A model generated the notes under the pieces. That model saw nothing but the letters and a program-made list of their open reading frames with translations. It made no database searches and was not told where the DNA came from. Made by a program: the position numbers and the translations under genes. Below are positions 54,353 to 64,000 of a DNA stretch of 64,000 bases, piece after piece. How positions within the stretch are numbered: position 1 is the first letter of the stretch; every line of letters starts with the position of its first letter. Location of the stretch: positions 1,557,501-1,621,500 of the forward strand of contig OZ026836.1 of the NCBI GenBank assembly GCA_964023205.1, read 5' to 3'. Origin of the DNA: Lutraria lutraria. Its lineage: Eukaryota > Mollusca > Bivalvia > Venerida > Mactridae.

Positions 54353-54729
54353 GGCCTAAATGAAGTCCAGGAAAGCTGGTTAGTAAAACTGCCCGCAACG
54401 ATATGACTGACTAATGCTGAAAATGGCGTAAAACCCGATGAAACAAACAAACAAACAAACTAATGGCTTTATTATTTATCGCCATAAACACATACAGTAC
54501 ACGTCTAACAATTTAATGTGAAATATCAATAAATAAGCTATACAACTGACACTATTTCTTGTTTTAGCTTCAATGATATTGAAATAAATGTAAAATGTTT
54601 GTAAACTATCGTGCCACTATCATATCAACAAACATAGATTTTAGTCAATCGATTGCATGTGTTTATGAAATGCCAATGACGATACGCAACTCCTCAAGCG
54701 TGAACACGTGTTGCTTGCTTCACGCTCAT

Positions 54730-55620
54730 TATACCCCCAGATATGAAATATATGGGGGCTATATTGGATTCAAGCTTGACGGTCGGTCGGTCGGTCCGTG
54801 CGTCTGTAGACACAATTTGTCCGAAAAAATTCTCAGCAACTACTTACAGGATCTCAATGAAACTTCACAGAAGTGATCAGTAGTAAGCCTAGTTGTGCAT
54901 GCTTAAAGCAATTTCCGTTCGGATTAATTATCACTGAGTTATACCCCTTTGTTGCTTTTATACAGTATATACAATAGGCACATTTTGTCCGGACAATTTC
55001 TCACCAACTACTCACAGGATCTCAATGAAACTTCACAGAAGTGATCAGTAGTAAGCCTAGTTGTGCATGCTTAAAGCATTTTTTGAGAGTTATAGCCCTT
55101 TGTTTTTTTTTTGTACAGTACATACAATAGGCAAATTTTGTGACTATTTCTCATTGACTACTGCCAGGAATTCAATAAAACTTCTCAGAAGTGATAAGTA
55201 GTTAGCCTGCATGCATTAAGCTTGTCTTGGTTGGTTAAATTTTCACTGAGTTATCGCCCTTTGTTGTTTTTTTATACAGTATATATGCAATATCTCAGTA
55301 ACTACTCATAGGAATTCAATGAAACTTCACAGAAGTTATAAAAAGTAAGTCAAGTTGTGCATGCAATAACCAGGTTTTGTTTGGATTAATTTTCACTGAG
55401 TTATGGCCCTTTGTTTTATACAATTAGGTAAATTTTGCCCGTACCATTTCTCAGCAACTACATGCAGGAATTCAGTGAAACTTCTTAGAAGTGATAAGTA
55501 GTTTGCCAAGTTAATTTTAATGAGTTATGGCCCTTTGTTATTTTTTATATAATGTATATTTAGAAACTGGTCAGGCTATATCTAAGCAACAATTTGCAGA
55601 TATTAAAAAAATGAAAATGC
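54730..55620 (+). repeat. Palindromic head plus degenerate tandem repeat of about 135-165 bp
   Basis: The head TATACCCCC...GGGGGCTATA (54730-54763) folds back. It is followed by a GTCGGTCGGTCGGTCCGTGC tract (about 54780-54800). Five full units follow (about 54811, 54976, 55129, 55291, 55429) and a partial sixth. Each unit contains TTTCTCAGCAACTAC, ATGAAACTTCACAGAAGTGA, a GCATGC/GTTGTGCATGC run, and ACTGAGTTATGGCCCTTTGT. Units 1 and 2 are most alike, later ones more decayed. I recall similar palindrome-plus-GTCC repeats dispersed in bivalve genomes. No ORF of note within it. Confidence 0.8.
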
Positions 55621-56151
55621 ATTATATTTCCCTCTGTAAAATGTATCAATAATAGGAATAGTGCTTACATGTAGTTTATTGTGGGTGTGGGTCTTGAAAG
55701 CTTGCAGAAAGGTACTAAAAGGTGAGAGAATGGATGTTCCTATCCTTGGATCAAATACAAAGTCTAGGGTCGTGTGGAATAAATACCAGACACAAGCCTC
55801 ATTACGTGGCATCCATTTTTTGTCATGTAAATATTCTGTAGTTAAATCTCCATATAATAGGATTTGTATCATTTGTCGTATATACGGTAAACAGAATAAT
55901 TCCGTGAGTTTATGTCTGGGAACTTCGCTCATGATCAGCAGAATTTGTCTCTGAGAGGATGGACAGAACATCCATATAGTAAGAATACAACATAAAACGG
56001 TATTTAAATGCCAATAGACATAACAACATAGGCAACAAACGCCTGATATTTCGGAGAGATTGAGAGACCGAATTAAAGGGGCTTTAAATGTTAGATAAAT
56101 ATGGTAGAATAAAACTTCATGACTTTTTACGTGGCTTGGTATATTCATCAT
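55603..56151 (-). CDS. Longest ORF of the window, 182 codons, unrecognised
   Basis: The first ATG is at 56151 and the stop at 55603-55605. The protein is not recognised. The first 60 or so residues are hydrophobic and Cys-rich (GVCCLCCYVYWHL, TVLCCILTIWMFC). The rest looks more protein-like, with RHKLTELFCLPYIRQM, EYLHDKKWMPRNEACVWY and FHTTLDFVFDPRIGTSIL. A good splice acceptor, TTCTGTCCATCCTCTCAG, ends at 55951, so the real coding part could be an exon of 115 codons from 55950 to the stop. The 3' end runs into the tandem repeat. For this base composition the frame is unusually long, but there is no homologue, no second exon and no poly(A) signal that I can point to. It could be an exon, a relic of a mobile element, or chance. 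Confidence 0.3.
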   Translation of the reverse strand: MMNIPSHVKSHEVLFYHIYLTFKAPLIRSLNLSEISGVCCLCCYVYWHLNTVLCCILTIWMFCPSSQRQILLIMSEVPRHKLTELFCLPYIRQMIQILLYGDLTTEYLHDKKWMPRNEACVWYLFHTTLDFVFDPRIGTSILSPFSTFLQAFKTHTHNKLHVSTIPIIDTFYRGKYNAFSFF

Positions 56152-56160
56152 CCTGTTCAA

Positions 56161-57757
56161 GCTATCCCCATATTGTTAATGAGGGCTATATTGGCCTTGC
56201 TTAATCCTTGTCGTGTCGTGATATGAAATGTTGACATTAAAGGATAAAAAGGTGTTGTTCATAAGATCAAATAACCTTTATTGCACGAAGTAATACCCTA
56301 TCTCCAGGTTGGAAAAATTTTACCCTAACTTAATACACACAAACAGATTGAAATACTTAGCGGTACTTAATGTTGTATTAGTTAGGCTTGCAAAAAAAGA
56401 AATGTTACAAACAGACATAACATAAATCATATACTTCTCTTAATCCATTGTTTACAATTACAGCAGCCTGCATGAATATCTGACTTTGTTCAATTCTACT
56501 ATCTACAGCACTCACTGGAGCATTGTTTGATTTTAAATCGTTCGACAAATAATTCCAATCGTTAGGAACAACCCATACTACAGTTCGGGTAAGAAATAGG
56601 ACGGTGAATGTTAAAACCACTTACACTCAGACAGAACTGTGTATTGCAAACGTGGTCATTTATCATTCTTAACAATAAATACAATTATATAGAAGAAAAA
56701 AGTATGCTTTTCACACGGGACATTTAACTAGTACTTTGGCTAGACAGACAATAGTCTCATAATATCCATAAATATGAATATATATAATATATGAACTATT
56801 TCTGTTACTGCGTCGTAAATCTTTATGTGTCTGAATATAATCTAATTATACCAGAGTTTGATAGAAATACGAGAAACTACGTCGCAACAAGAAATATTTA
56901 TTTCATGACTTACAGCCAGACAAAATAATGTATTTTGCATTTTACAACAACACACATAGTAGTATTCATTTCACTTGAAATAGTTTTACATAAAGACGAA
57001 TAGCACGCATCTAATCAGGCTATTCAAAATTAGTTATATTCAGTACCTGATCCGCCATAGAGTCGGCTTCTTGACACCGTATGTATGCAAAACCACTTGT
57101 CATTGGATAATTTAATATGGATCCCATTTACATAAACTGTTCCCTTCGGTGCCAGAATATCGGATAATATCAATAATATATATCATTTACATCATATACG
57201 GAGACATGAATTTGATAGTGATTCGTTTATCAATGAACTTTAATTGGGAGTCAAAATTCTAACAAATTTTATTATTGATATTTTGGGAATACGTTATAAA
57301 GTATTTGATGTCGTAAATGCAAATTAAGTTCATTGAAATTCACCTGAACCATGATTAAGATGGAAATTCGTGGTAGTGAAATGGTAAATACTCTGCTAAA
57401 CTAATTATGTATTATTCATTTACTACACAAGTAGTTTAGTACATTCCCAAAGGCCTAACGGGACTAATTAGTAAACTCCGAACTAGTTCATAATTCGACA
57501 CCTAAAAAAGAAAAATATTGGTCACCATGTAATATCTGCAGAAATTGTCTTAGCAACAGCTTTTACAATTTCTTTAAATGTGTCGTAAAATTAAGTGCCT
57601 AAGGTAGCTAAATAAGAAAAAATGATAATTTGACAGATCTGGGCTACATTGGGCAATATTAACATTTTTGTGTAGCAATCGAAGTTTCCAAATGGCTAAG
57701 GGCCATATACGAGATGAAGGGGAATTCTGCAGGACCATTTCCAAACTGGCATTATTG
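56161..57757. other. No gene seen
   Basis: 1.6 kb of AT-rich sequence. A short palindrome, TTAAAGGGGCTTTAA, lies just left of this stretch at about 56076; nothing else stands out. Confidence 0.45.
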
Positions 57758-58144
57758 TTGAAGTCCCATATGCTTATAAACTTATCGGTCGTAATAGTTT
57801 CTGTTTGTCCTATAACAGAAGAATCCGATGTGTTTTCCTCACTTGCATACTTTATAGCAAGAAAAAATGTTTCCAAAACTACTATCGTATGTATTTCAAT
57901 ATCATTGAAGTAAGTAAATTCTATTTATAGAACAGCTGTGTTTTCCCGCAGTCATGTTATGCACACGGCATGATGTGACGTCACGCGCTCTATATATTTC
58001 AAGTTTACAAAAGTAAAGTTCACTGTGAAATGAGTGTTTTTCTGAGAAAAGGGCTTGTTTCTTCGGTAATAATTATTTTGGGATAATATCAGCAATTGTA
58101 TGTTTTTGCATATTTTTATAGTAAAAAAGCTAATGGGACTTTAA
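57758..58144. mobile_element. Probable TTAA-type MITE, about 379 bp
   Basis: TTGAAGTCCCATATGC at 57758-57773 is matched by the reverse complement of GCTAATGGGACTTTAA at 58129-58144 (13 of 16 positions), with TTGA and TTAA as the outermost bases. Inside are a palindromic CRE motif, TGACGTCA (about 57976), followed by CGCGCTCTATATATT, and the run TTCGGTAATAATTATTTT (about 58058) shared with the MITE at 53782-54352. One degenerate end lowers confidence. Confidence 0.5.
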
Positions 58145-59705
58145 CCAAAAACCACCGAGAGCTAAGAGATTGTAAAGACGAGCACGATTATGTTAAAATC
58201 TTGATTGTAAGAAAAAGAGATGGAGCAACCCTTCAATCGACGACAAAATAATGATATTTGCTACAAGCTAAACAAAGCACATCTTTAGACATTAGAGTAA
58301 TCGTATTAACTTTTTGTAGAAGTTCAGTGTTTTCTCCTGTCTGTTTCATTCCTTCTAAATCTGCTTAAAACTGAGAAGATTATTCGCAAAACGACATAAC
58401 TGATGTTTTTGAAAACCTTTACATTAATACGTTTCCATGTGGAAAGCCTGAACTGATTTAAAAATTGCTTGAAAAGAATCAAATAAATGATTTTTTATCT
58501 CATTTTCGTTTAATGCTTCATGCAGTGGTCCGTTAAGAATGTTATGTAAGTCTTCTCAAAGTTTTTATGAAAGCAACGTATAGTGAATAACGTTTATAAT
58601 CAAGTATTTACTATTTGTTTAATAGAAATAAAAGCGTTATTATTATTATGTAAGATAACCGTCAACGAAACCGTAAAACCTGGATAATTTCCTGAAATTA
58701 TGTTTAAAGCATTCCCATTAAAATAATACAATATTATTATACAATACTGTGAAATCCTTAATTTTCGTTGGGGATTTAATTTCTTGGATTTCGTGCGTTA
58801 GCTCATCAACAAAATCAAATTCCTACGAATCTAAATGCAAAGATAAGGCTTTTTTTAAAAATCAAAGTCCACGAATTTATGTCCCTATGAAATAGCCATT
58901 TTAGTAAAAATTGGTGTAGAAACGAAAATGAATGAAAACACAGTAAACCAATATATATGAAGTATGTCAATAAAGAAACCCCTAAAATTGTCAAGTTCAT
59001 TCATATTACCCTTCTTATAAACATGTACATATATTAAAATATTATGAGTCCCAGAACCTAGAGATTCACAAGATACACAATTATGTTAAAAAGATTTCTC
59101 AGATAAGGTAAACTTTTATTAATTCCATATACGTATGGATTGATCGCCGGGAAATTACCAGAAGAACTTTTTTAACAACTTATATCACGGACAGAATCAA
59201 TCATTTCCTAATCATACGTTCAAAATATCAACAGAAATATTAAATTCATCAGGTCCATTAAACACATCCGATTAGCGTTAGTTACTTGCTTGTACTGAGT
59301 AAACCTTTCATTAATTGAGATATAATGTTATGTTGCACAATGTTAACTCATCAATTTCAGCTGGGTTTTTTTTATCAGAAAAGTTTTGAATCGTTAACAT
59401 TTTTTAAAGCTTCAAGACTTCTAAAACCAGCATTCAAATTTGATTTATTTTAATTGCTAATATACATTTTGTACTCATTTTAGCAAACTTTAAATGTTCT
59501 TGATAATTTATCTCTTCTTTGTTTTATATGTTCTACATCCTACATTAAGACATGTTTTACTTTTGTTCACCGTAGATTTCTTTCTATGCTGTCTAAAGGG
59601 TACAGAACAGTTTATCATTACATGTACATAGAAGACTTTTATATCATCAATATTAACAGCAGCATCAATCATTGCCTCGACACTACCAAGAATACTTTAC
59701 AGTTA
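58145..59705. other. No gene seen
   Basis: AT-rich sequence with no recognised repeat; only sub-70-codon frames. Confidence 0.45.
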
Positions 59706-59809
59706 TTGACTAGTGAGCCATTAAATATGGTGTGATGTTCACCGTAGCCTCGGTCAATATGGTACTCTGTCGGTGAATATCATATCATACCTAATGGCTT
59801 ACAAGTCAA
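59706..59809. repeat. 104-bp foldback hairpin
   Basis: Arms of 39 nt: TTGACTAGTGAGCCATTAAA... (59706 on) pairs with ...CCTAATGGCTTACAAGTCAA (to 59809), with about seven mismatches; four of the transitions become G:U pairs in a plus-strand transcript. The loop is about 26 nt. No target duplication seen. A small foldback MITE is likely; a precursor-RNA hairpin is the alternative. Confidence 0.65.
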
Positions 59810-60822
59810 CAACTGTTTTATTATATGAAAAGTCTTTGATTCAAGTCGAAATTTGATGCATTACATTTGTAATTGATTAACAGAAATGTGTATCGTATCA
59901 ATCATAAAGAAAATTCCGAATTATCCATATAATATCAAGTTTCACTGTTGAATATGACATTAATATTAATAATTTCGTTTATTTTTTTCATATAGATATA
60001 TAGACTTGTGACACGGAGCATGTTCTACATCAATAGCAACCAGTACAACCAATTCATCTTTAAATACATTAATCATTTTATCGCCTTCTTCTCTGGTCAC
60101 TGTAATACAAAATGGCCTTTTATGGTCTTGTGTAACAGTTTAATATCCGTACAACTAGCATTAGTCTGTCTGTCAATGTTCATTTCTTCTCTGTTCATCA
60201 ATTAACTTAATGTGGTCCAGGGAAGCGCCATACCATATCACAATGTACTTGTCCTAAAATGGCGTGAATGAATTAATGCCTACCTTCACTTACAATACGA
60301 CGGACAATCTGTCATGTAAGGCAGACATGATGGTTGCTGCATACAGCAGACGTATGTTTTGCTGATATGTCTCAATGGAAACATTTCAACTATCACGCTG
60401 AAAACTATTTGATTCACCAATATGACTTTGCAGTTTGCATGCAGTACATGCACCTGAATTAAGAGATATCGAGTTCTATATCTATCTTGTTTATACATAG
60501 TTTTAGTCGTAATAAAGCTTTGATCGGATAAACATGGCTATATCATGCCAGTAGGTCACGTAGTTTGCTTTATTTATGTCACTCTGTATTCCTTAGAGCC
60601 GTAGTTCGCTTCTTACAAACTATTGTGATGTTTATACAATATAGGAGACAATGTTATAAATTATTTTTATTCCAAATAGCATGACGATTGTATGGGATTA
60701 TTTTATTGTCGCGTCATGTTGCTGAACGGTTAAGATGCTGTAAAAGAGAGCCATTACGTGTGTTTTTAAATCCAAGTAAACATAGTTTTGAGACTTATTT
60801 TGTTGTAGAAACGAGATAAATC
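59810..60822. other. No gene seen
   Basis: 1 kb between the two foldback elements, with no recognised signal. Confidence 0.45.
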
Positions 60823-60950
60823 GAATACATGGTTGGTGCCGAGATGAAGAAATTTATCCGGTTCGGCACGAAAGCTCAAATGGGCTCGCCCATTTCAACT
60901 TCCTAAGCCTACCGGTGAACTTTCTCCATCTCGGCACCAACCATGCATTC
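60823..60950. repeat. 128-bp foldback hairpin, almost fully self-complementary
   Basis: Outer 30-nt arms (60823-60852 and 60921-60950) match at 28 of 30 positions, sharing ATGGTTGGTGCCGAGATG. Pairing continues through CCGGT/ACCGG and ends in a perfect inner stem, AAATGGGC/GCCCATTT, with a 2-nt loop. Nearly the whole segment can form one long stem. It has no coding capacity. Probably a foldback MITE. Confidence 0.8.
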
Positions 60951-62835
60951 TCTATATATTCCATTCGCCGTTGAACCATTTAATGTGTCGTCGCAATTTT
61001 ACAGACCCAACTATTATTTATGTCAACAAAAACTCATCAAAGCATAGTTAACATGAACATTTTCTTTTTTTATTTATAGTTTTTTAGAAATTTGTCATCA
61101 GAGAAAAATTAGGTCACGTAGATTAAATTCCAGTAAACAAAGAAAGTGTTTTGCAAATTCATATCATGGGGATAGATAAACTAATTAATTCTGAAGTATA
61201 ATTTGTCGCTTAAAACAATCACGACCACTTTTTAACATGCTAACATGGACAAGATTTCGAGGTGAACGAAAAGTCTTCAGCAAAGAATGAAAATGAAACA
61301 TGACTGTAACATATCATCATTATATGAGTGGTTTGTTGCATTTTACAGCCGGCGTCCACGGATTTAACATGATACAGTACAAAAGGAATCATCTATAAAA
61401 TCACATTTTCTCTCCCGTCTCTGCACGTCATGATTATTCTATTGATAATACTAACATTTAAAAGTTATTACTACGTGAAAATGATACCATAGAGAACCAA
61501 AGTCTAGGCAAGTTATGTGCAATATGAATCATCGATTTTAATTTCTCTAAAAGTTTCTGAAATATGCGTTAAGTCAAGTTCTGAATTTACTTTTAACAAA
61601 GTACTAAAAGGTGCGGACTGCTCTCGTGTACAAACTAACAAATAATTAGGGTGGGTTAAATGAATTTTAACAACCTGTCGAAGACAAACTAGTTCTGATA
61701 AATGATTTGGCATGTTGTGAAACAAAGTTGCCTCTACACTAGTACCTGTCGTCAATGGATAATAAACTCACATTCCATTCAAAGACCATCGATCACTTCT
61801 CAAAGTGATGGATGAACAATTCAATATGTGCATCAGTGATGAACCAATAAAGAGCTGTGTATAGCACAGTGTAATTAGAAAATGTTCTTAGACAGTGTCT
61901 CCAGACAAATCTGACAAGATTGCAATCAAATATAACTTAATTGTGACTCTCTTGATATATCCAATTATTTACTTTGACTTGTCCCAGCATATTTTGTTCG
62001 TGATATACATACAAATAACACATTTATTCTTAAGGTTGTAAAGTTATCATCATATTTATAGGAATGATATACCAAATCTAACATACTTGGTCTGTGCAAT
62101 AATCGTGTAAAGCATCTGCCAAGTTTGTAAATATAATACATCTCAAACCCAGAGAGTAATTTCCACTAGATTTGTCAGAGAATTCAAGCAGTTTTCAAAT
62201 TTACGCGCTGCATTTTACATTTAGTAGTTTGACAATAGCATATATTCGGAATTGTGATCATTGTGTCCAGAGCAATCTAAAGAAAGCATCTAGGATGGCC
62301 AATATAATGCATTTAAGAACGACACAATATAAAAACAACGATGTACTTGAAATCATGATACAATTTCCATACGTATTAACACCACTGAAATAATTGTATT
62401 TAAAATCGAATGCTAGCTTACTACATCGACAGAAGAGGGATACATATCATCCATATCACATTCAATTATTTCACTTCACTTTCAATAATAAGATTGCACG
62501 TGTATAAATAAGCAAGCTTTTACAATTCATGCTAATACTCAGAAAACAAGCCGACAAAACACAAAATAATATACGAACCTTGTTGCTACAAGAGTACTTC
62601 CTGGCAACATCAAGTTCTGACATATTTTCGGTCATCATATATTATTGATGTAGAGTTGGAGTAGTTTATTTCCACTCATCGTGTTCTGCTTTTATTTGTG
62701 TGATATTCTGAAATGGTTTGGTGTTTTATAGCCGATGCTCGTGATTGCCCGATGTTTGGCAATGTAATGTCGACATAAGCTGTCAATCCGGAAATAAAAA
62801 TGTACTCTAAACAAACACTACAAGATATAAACCAT
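60951..62835. other. No gene recognised; one minus-strand ORF noted
   Basis: The frame at 61513-61755 (minus) lacks an ATG at its start (first Met at residue 15) and includes SELVCLRQVVKIHLTHPNYL and SELDLTHISETFREIKIDD. It is not recognised. A CAG/G at its upstream side (GACGACAG) could be an acceptor. Nothing else supports it. Confidence 0.35.
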
Positions 62836-63143
62836 GGGCCCCGTGTCATCAAACATCTTACGCTACTTCTTAAGAAAGAAGTGTCTTATATCCCTTCTTA
62901 GCGTTAAAGTACATTTCATCAATAGTTTCTTAGCTATAAATTCTTAATCATGAGCTATCATAAAAATAAGAAAACGCGGCTTCTGCCTTTATCATTACGA
63001 AACAACCTTATTTTTTCAGTTTTATGTTCAGGGGCGTAGCCAGCTGTAAATGAATTTTATGCACACAAGGAAGAATGTAACCCCCGTTGTTGCTTGGGTT
63101 TGTTTTTTTTATACCCCGCTATTCGAAATGGCGGAAGAGCATA
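62836..63143 (+). repeat. Dispersed-repeat block, copy 1
   Basis: Begins GGCCCCGTGTCATCAAACAT, contains TCTTAGCGTTAAAGTACATT, AGGGGCGTAGCCAGCT and GAATGTAACCCCCG, and ends with the palindrome CCGCTATTCGAAATGGCGG and AAGAGCATAAA. It is repeated directly at 63146-63543. The GGGGCGTAGCCAG phrase is one I associate with transposon ends in marine invertebrates. Confidence 0.7.
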
Positions 63144-63145
63144 AA

Positions 63146-63543
63146 GGCCTCGTGTCATCAAGCATCTTACGCCACTTCTTTAGTAAGACGTGTCTTATCT
63201 CCCTTCTTAGCGTTAAAATACGTTTCATCAATAGTTTCTCAGCTACGAATTCTTAAGTTTGGGAACAATTCTTTCTTAACTTTACGATAGTTATGGGCTG
63301 TCTTAAATATAAGAAAACGCGGCTTTTGCCTTTATTATTACGAGACGGCCTTTTATTTTAAGACTGTTGGGTGCAATGTTCAAGATATTCGTAAATAATG
63401 GAAAAGAAAATCAGTTTTATGTTCAGGGGCGTAGCCAGCTACAAATGAATTGTATGCACACAAGAAAGAATGTAACCCCCGCTGTTGTTTGGCTCTGGAT
63501 GTTTTATGGCCCGCTATTCGAAATTGCGGAAGAGCACGAAGTT
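63146..63543 (+). repeat. Dispersed-repeat block, copy 2 (about 90 bp longer)
   Basis: Same order of motifs as 62836-63143: GGCCTCGTGTCATCAAGCAT, TTCTTAGCGTTAAAATACG, AGGGGCGTAGCCAGCT, GAATGTAACCCCCG, and CCGCTATTCGAAATTGCGG. It keeps two stretches absent from copy 1 (about 63255-63290 and 63360-63412). Clear direct duplication, moderately diverged. Confidence 0.7.
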
Positions 63544-63782
63544 TTTCCCCTGTCGTTCCGTGCGGCTGTGTGTACGTCCGTTCAAATTTTGGTTTCCGAG
63601 CAATAACTCGAGAAATATTTCAAGGGTTGGTTTCATATTTTACATGAATGAATATAATAATAAAATGAAGGTCAAGATCGATTTCACCTAAAATCCAAAC
63701 ATTTTCTCAGTAGTTATGGTCCCGTTTTTACATAGCCTAGCTCTCGGGGAGGCATTCGTGTCCTCCGGACACATTTCTAGTT
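63544..63782 (+). repeat. Right end of palindrome/GTCC dispersed repeat
   Basis: Follows the palindromic CCGC...GCGG head and contains TCCGTGCGGCTGTGTGTACG, AGCAATAACTCGAGAAATAT and TTTTCTCAGTAGTTATGG. It ends with GTGTCCTCCGGACAC, a short perfect hairpin. Head, GTCC-like tract and 'tolerate/stay' phrases parallel the element at 54730, so I place it in the same loose family by inference. Confidence 0.5.
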
Positions 63783-64000
63783 TAAATTAGAACTCAAATG
63801 GTGAACTTTCAGTTGTATTTGCAGGGAGTAGAGGCACTGTCAAATATTATTTATTTGAATGCATTTATTTCAGACACCGTGATAACGATTGTTAGACATG
63901 ATATTAGCTTTCGACTTAGATGGCATTTTTATATTGTTCACTTTTCAAATTAACGTTACGCTGATGTTATAACCTGTTGACAACCTGATATTTTTAAAAC
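63783..64000. other. No feature seen
   Basis: AT-rich window end without recognisable signal. Confidence 0.4.

Larger units (their letters stand above)
53610..54472 (+). mobile_element. tRNA-derived SINE with 11-bp target duplication, split by a MITE
   Basis: Perfect 11-bp direct repeats AATGGCTTTAT at 53610-53620 and 54462-54472 bound the insertion. The element starts with a tRNA-like head (53621 to about 53700), has a body ending GGCGTAAAACCCGATG and finishes with an (AAAC)n tail at about 54441-54461. Removing the nested 563-bp MITE and one TTAA leaves about 274 bp. It would be transcribed by RNA polymerase III and moved by a partner LINE. The perfect duplication suggests a fairly recent insertion. 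Confidence 0.9.

Noticed and set aside
57676..57909. Candidate plus-strand exon (acceptor TTTTTGTGTAG, donor GAAGTAAGT) with a vague resemblance to a receptor ligand-binding domain
   Set aside because: The proposed exon crosses the left end of a probable TTAA MITE at 57758-57762, and the resemblance was only hydrophobic pattern. Both strands look equally protein-like, as expected by chance.
55720..61615. Shared 13-mer GTACTAAAAGGTG in two unrecognised ORFs (about 55711 and 61603)
   Set aside because: No alignment extends beyond the word, so homology is not supported.
1..64000. CRISPR arrays, bacterial operons or prophage
   Set aside because: No regularly spaced identical repeats, no dense coding, no ribosome-binding-site-preceded genes; everything points to eukaryotic non-coding DNA.

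Overview
This is AT-rich (roughly one third G+C by eye), non-coding-looking animal nuclear DNA. The repeats suggest a bivalve or similar mollusc: a tRNA-derived SINE with an (AAAC)n tail, palindromic C-rich/G-rich repeat heads followed by GTCGGTCGGTC tracts, TTAA-flanked MITEs, and Tigger-like, Harbinger-like and jockey-like remnants. The taxon is inferred from remembered repeat types, not from a database match. I see no complete host protein-coding gene. Almost all open frames are short, and many lack an ATG.

Layout. (1) 1-829: flank with a SINE fragment. (2) 830-13500 and 14795-30195: an old, diverged direct duplication (units A and B, about 12.7 and 15.4 kb) separated by a 1.3 kb spacer. 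B carries a 336-bp TTAA MITE, a broken Tigger transposase, a 1.08-kb Harbinger-like element and other segments absent from A. Both copies carry the same decayed C-terminus of a non-LTR retrotransposon polymerase. (3) 31141-39252 and 39253-47460: a much younger head-to-tail duplication (C1 and C2, about 8.1-8.2 kb each, only a few percent different over most of their length). Each copy contains the same MITE, so that insertion came first. (4) 47461-53609: mostly featureless. (5) 53610-64000: a repeat-rich stretch with a SINE split by a MITE, a 5-6 copy tandem repeat of about 135-165 bp behind a palindromic head, another TTAA element, two foldback hairpins, and a duplicated repeat block at the right end.

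The most informative points are: the SINE/MITE nest, which can be dated by an empty site elsewhere in the same window; a 350-bp patch kept at about 99% between A and B while its surroundings have diverged strongly; a cysteine-rich minus-strand open segment at the C1 edge that differs far more between C1 and C2 than the DNA beside it; and a 34-codon ORF kept open in both A and B. I found no autonomous, clearly novel system. The window reads as a record of successive tandem duplications and nested insertions.
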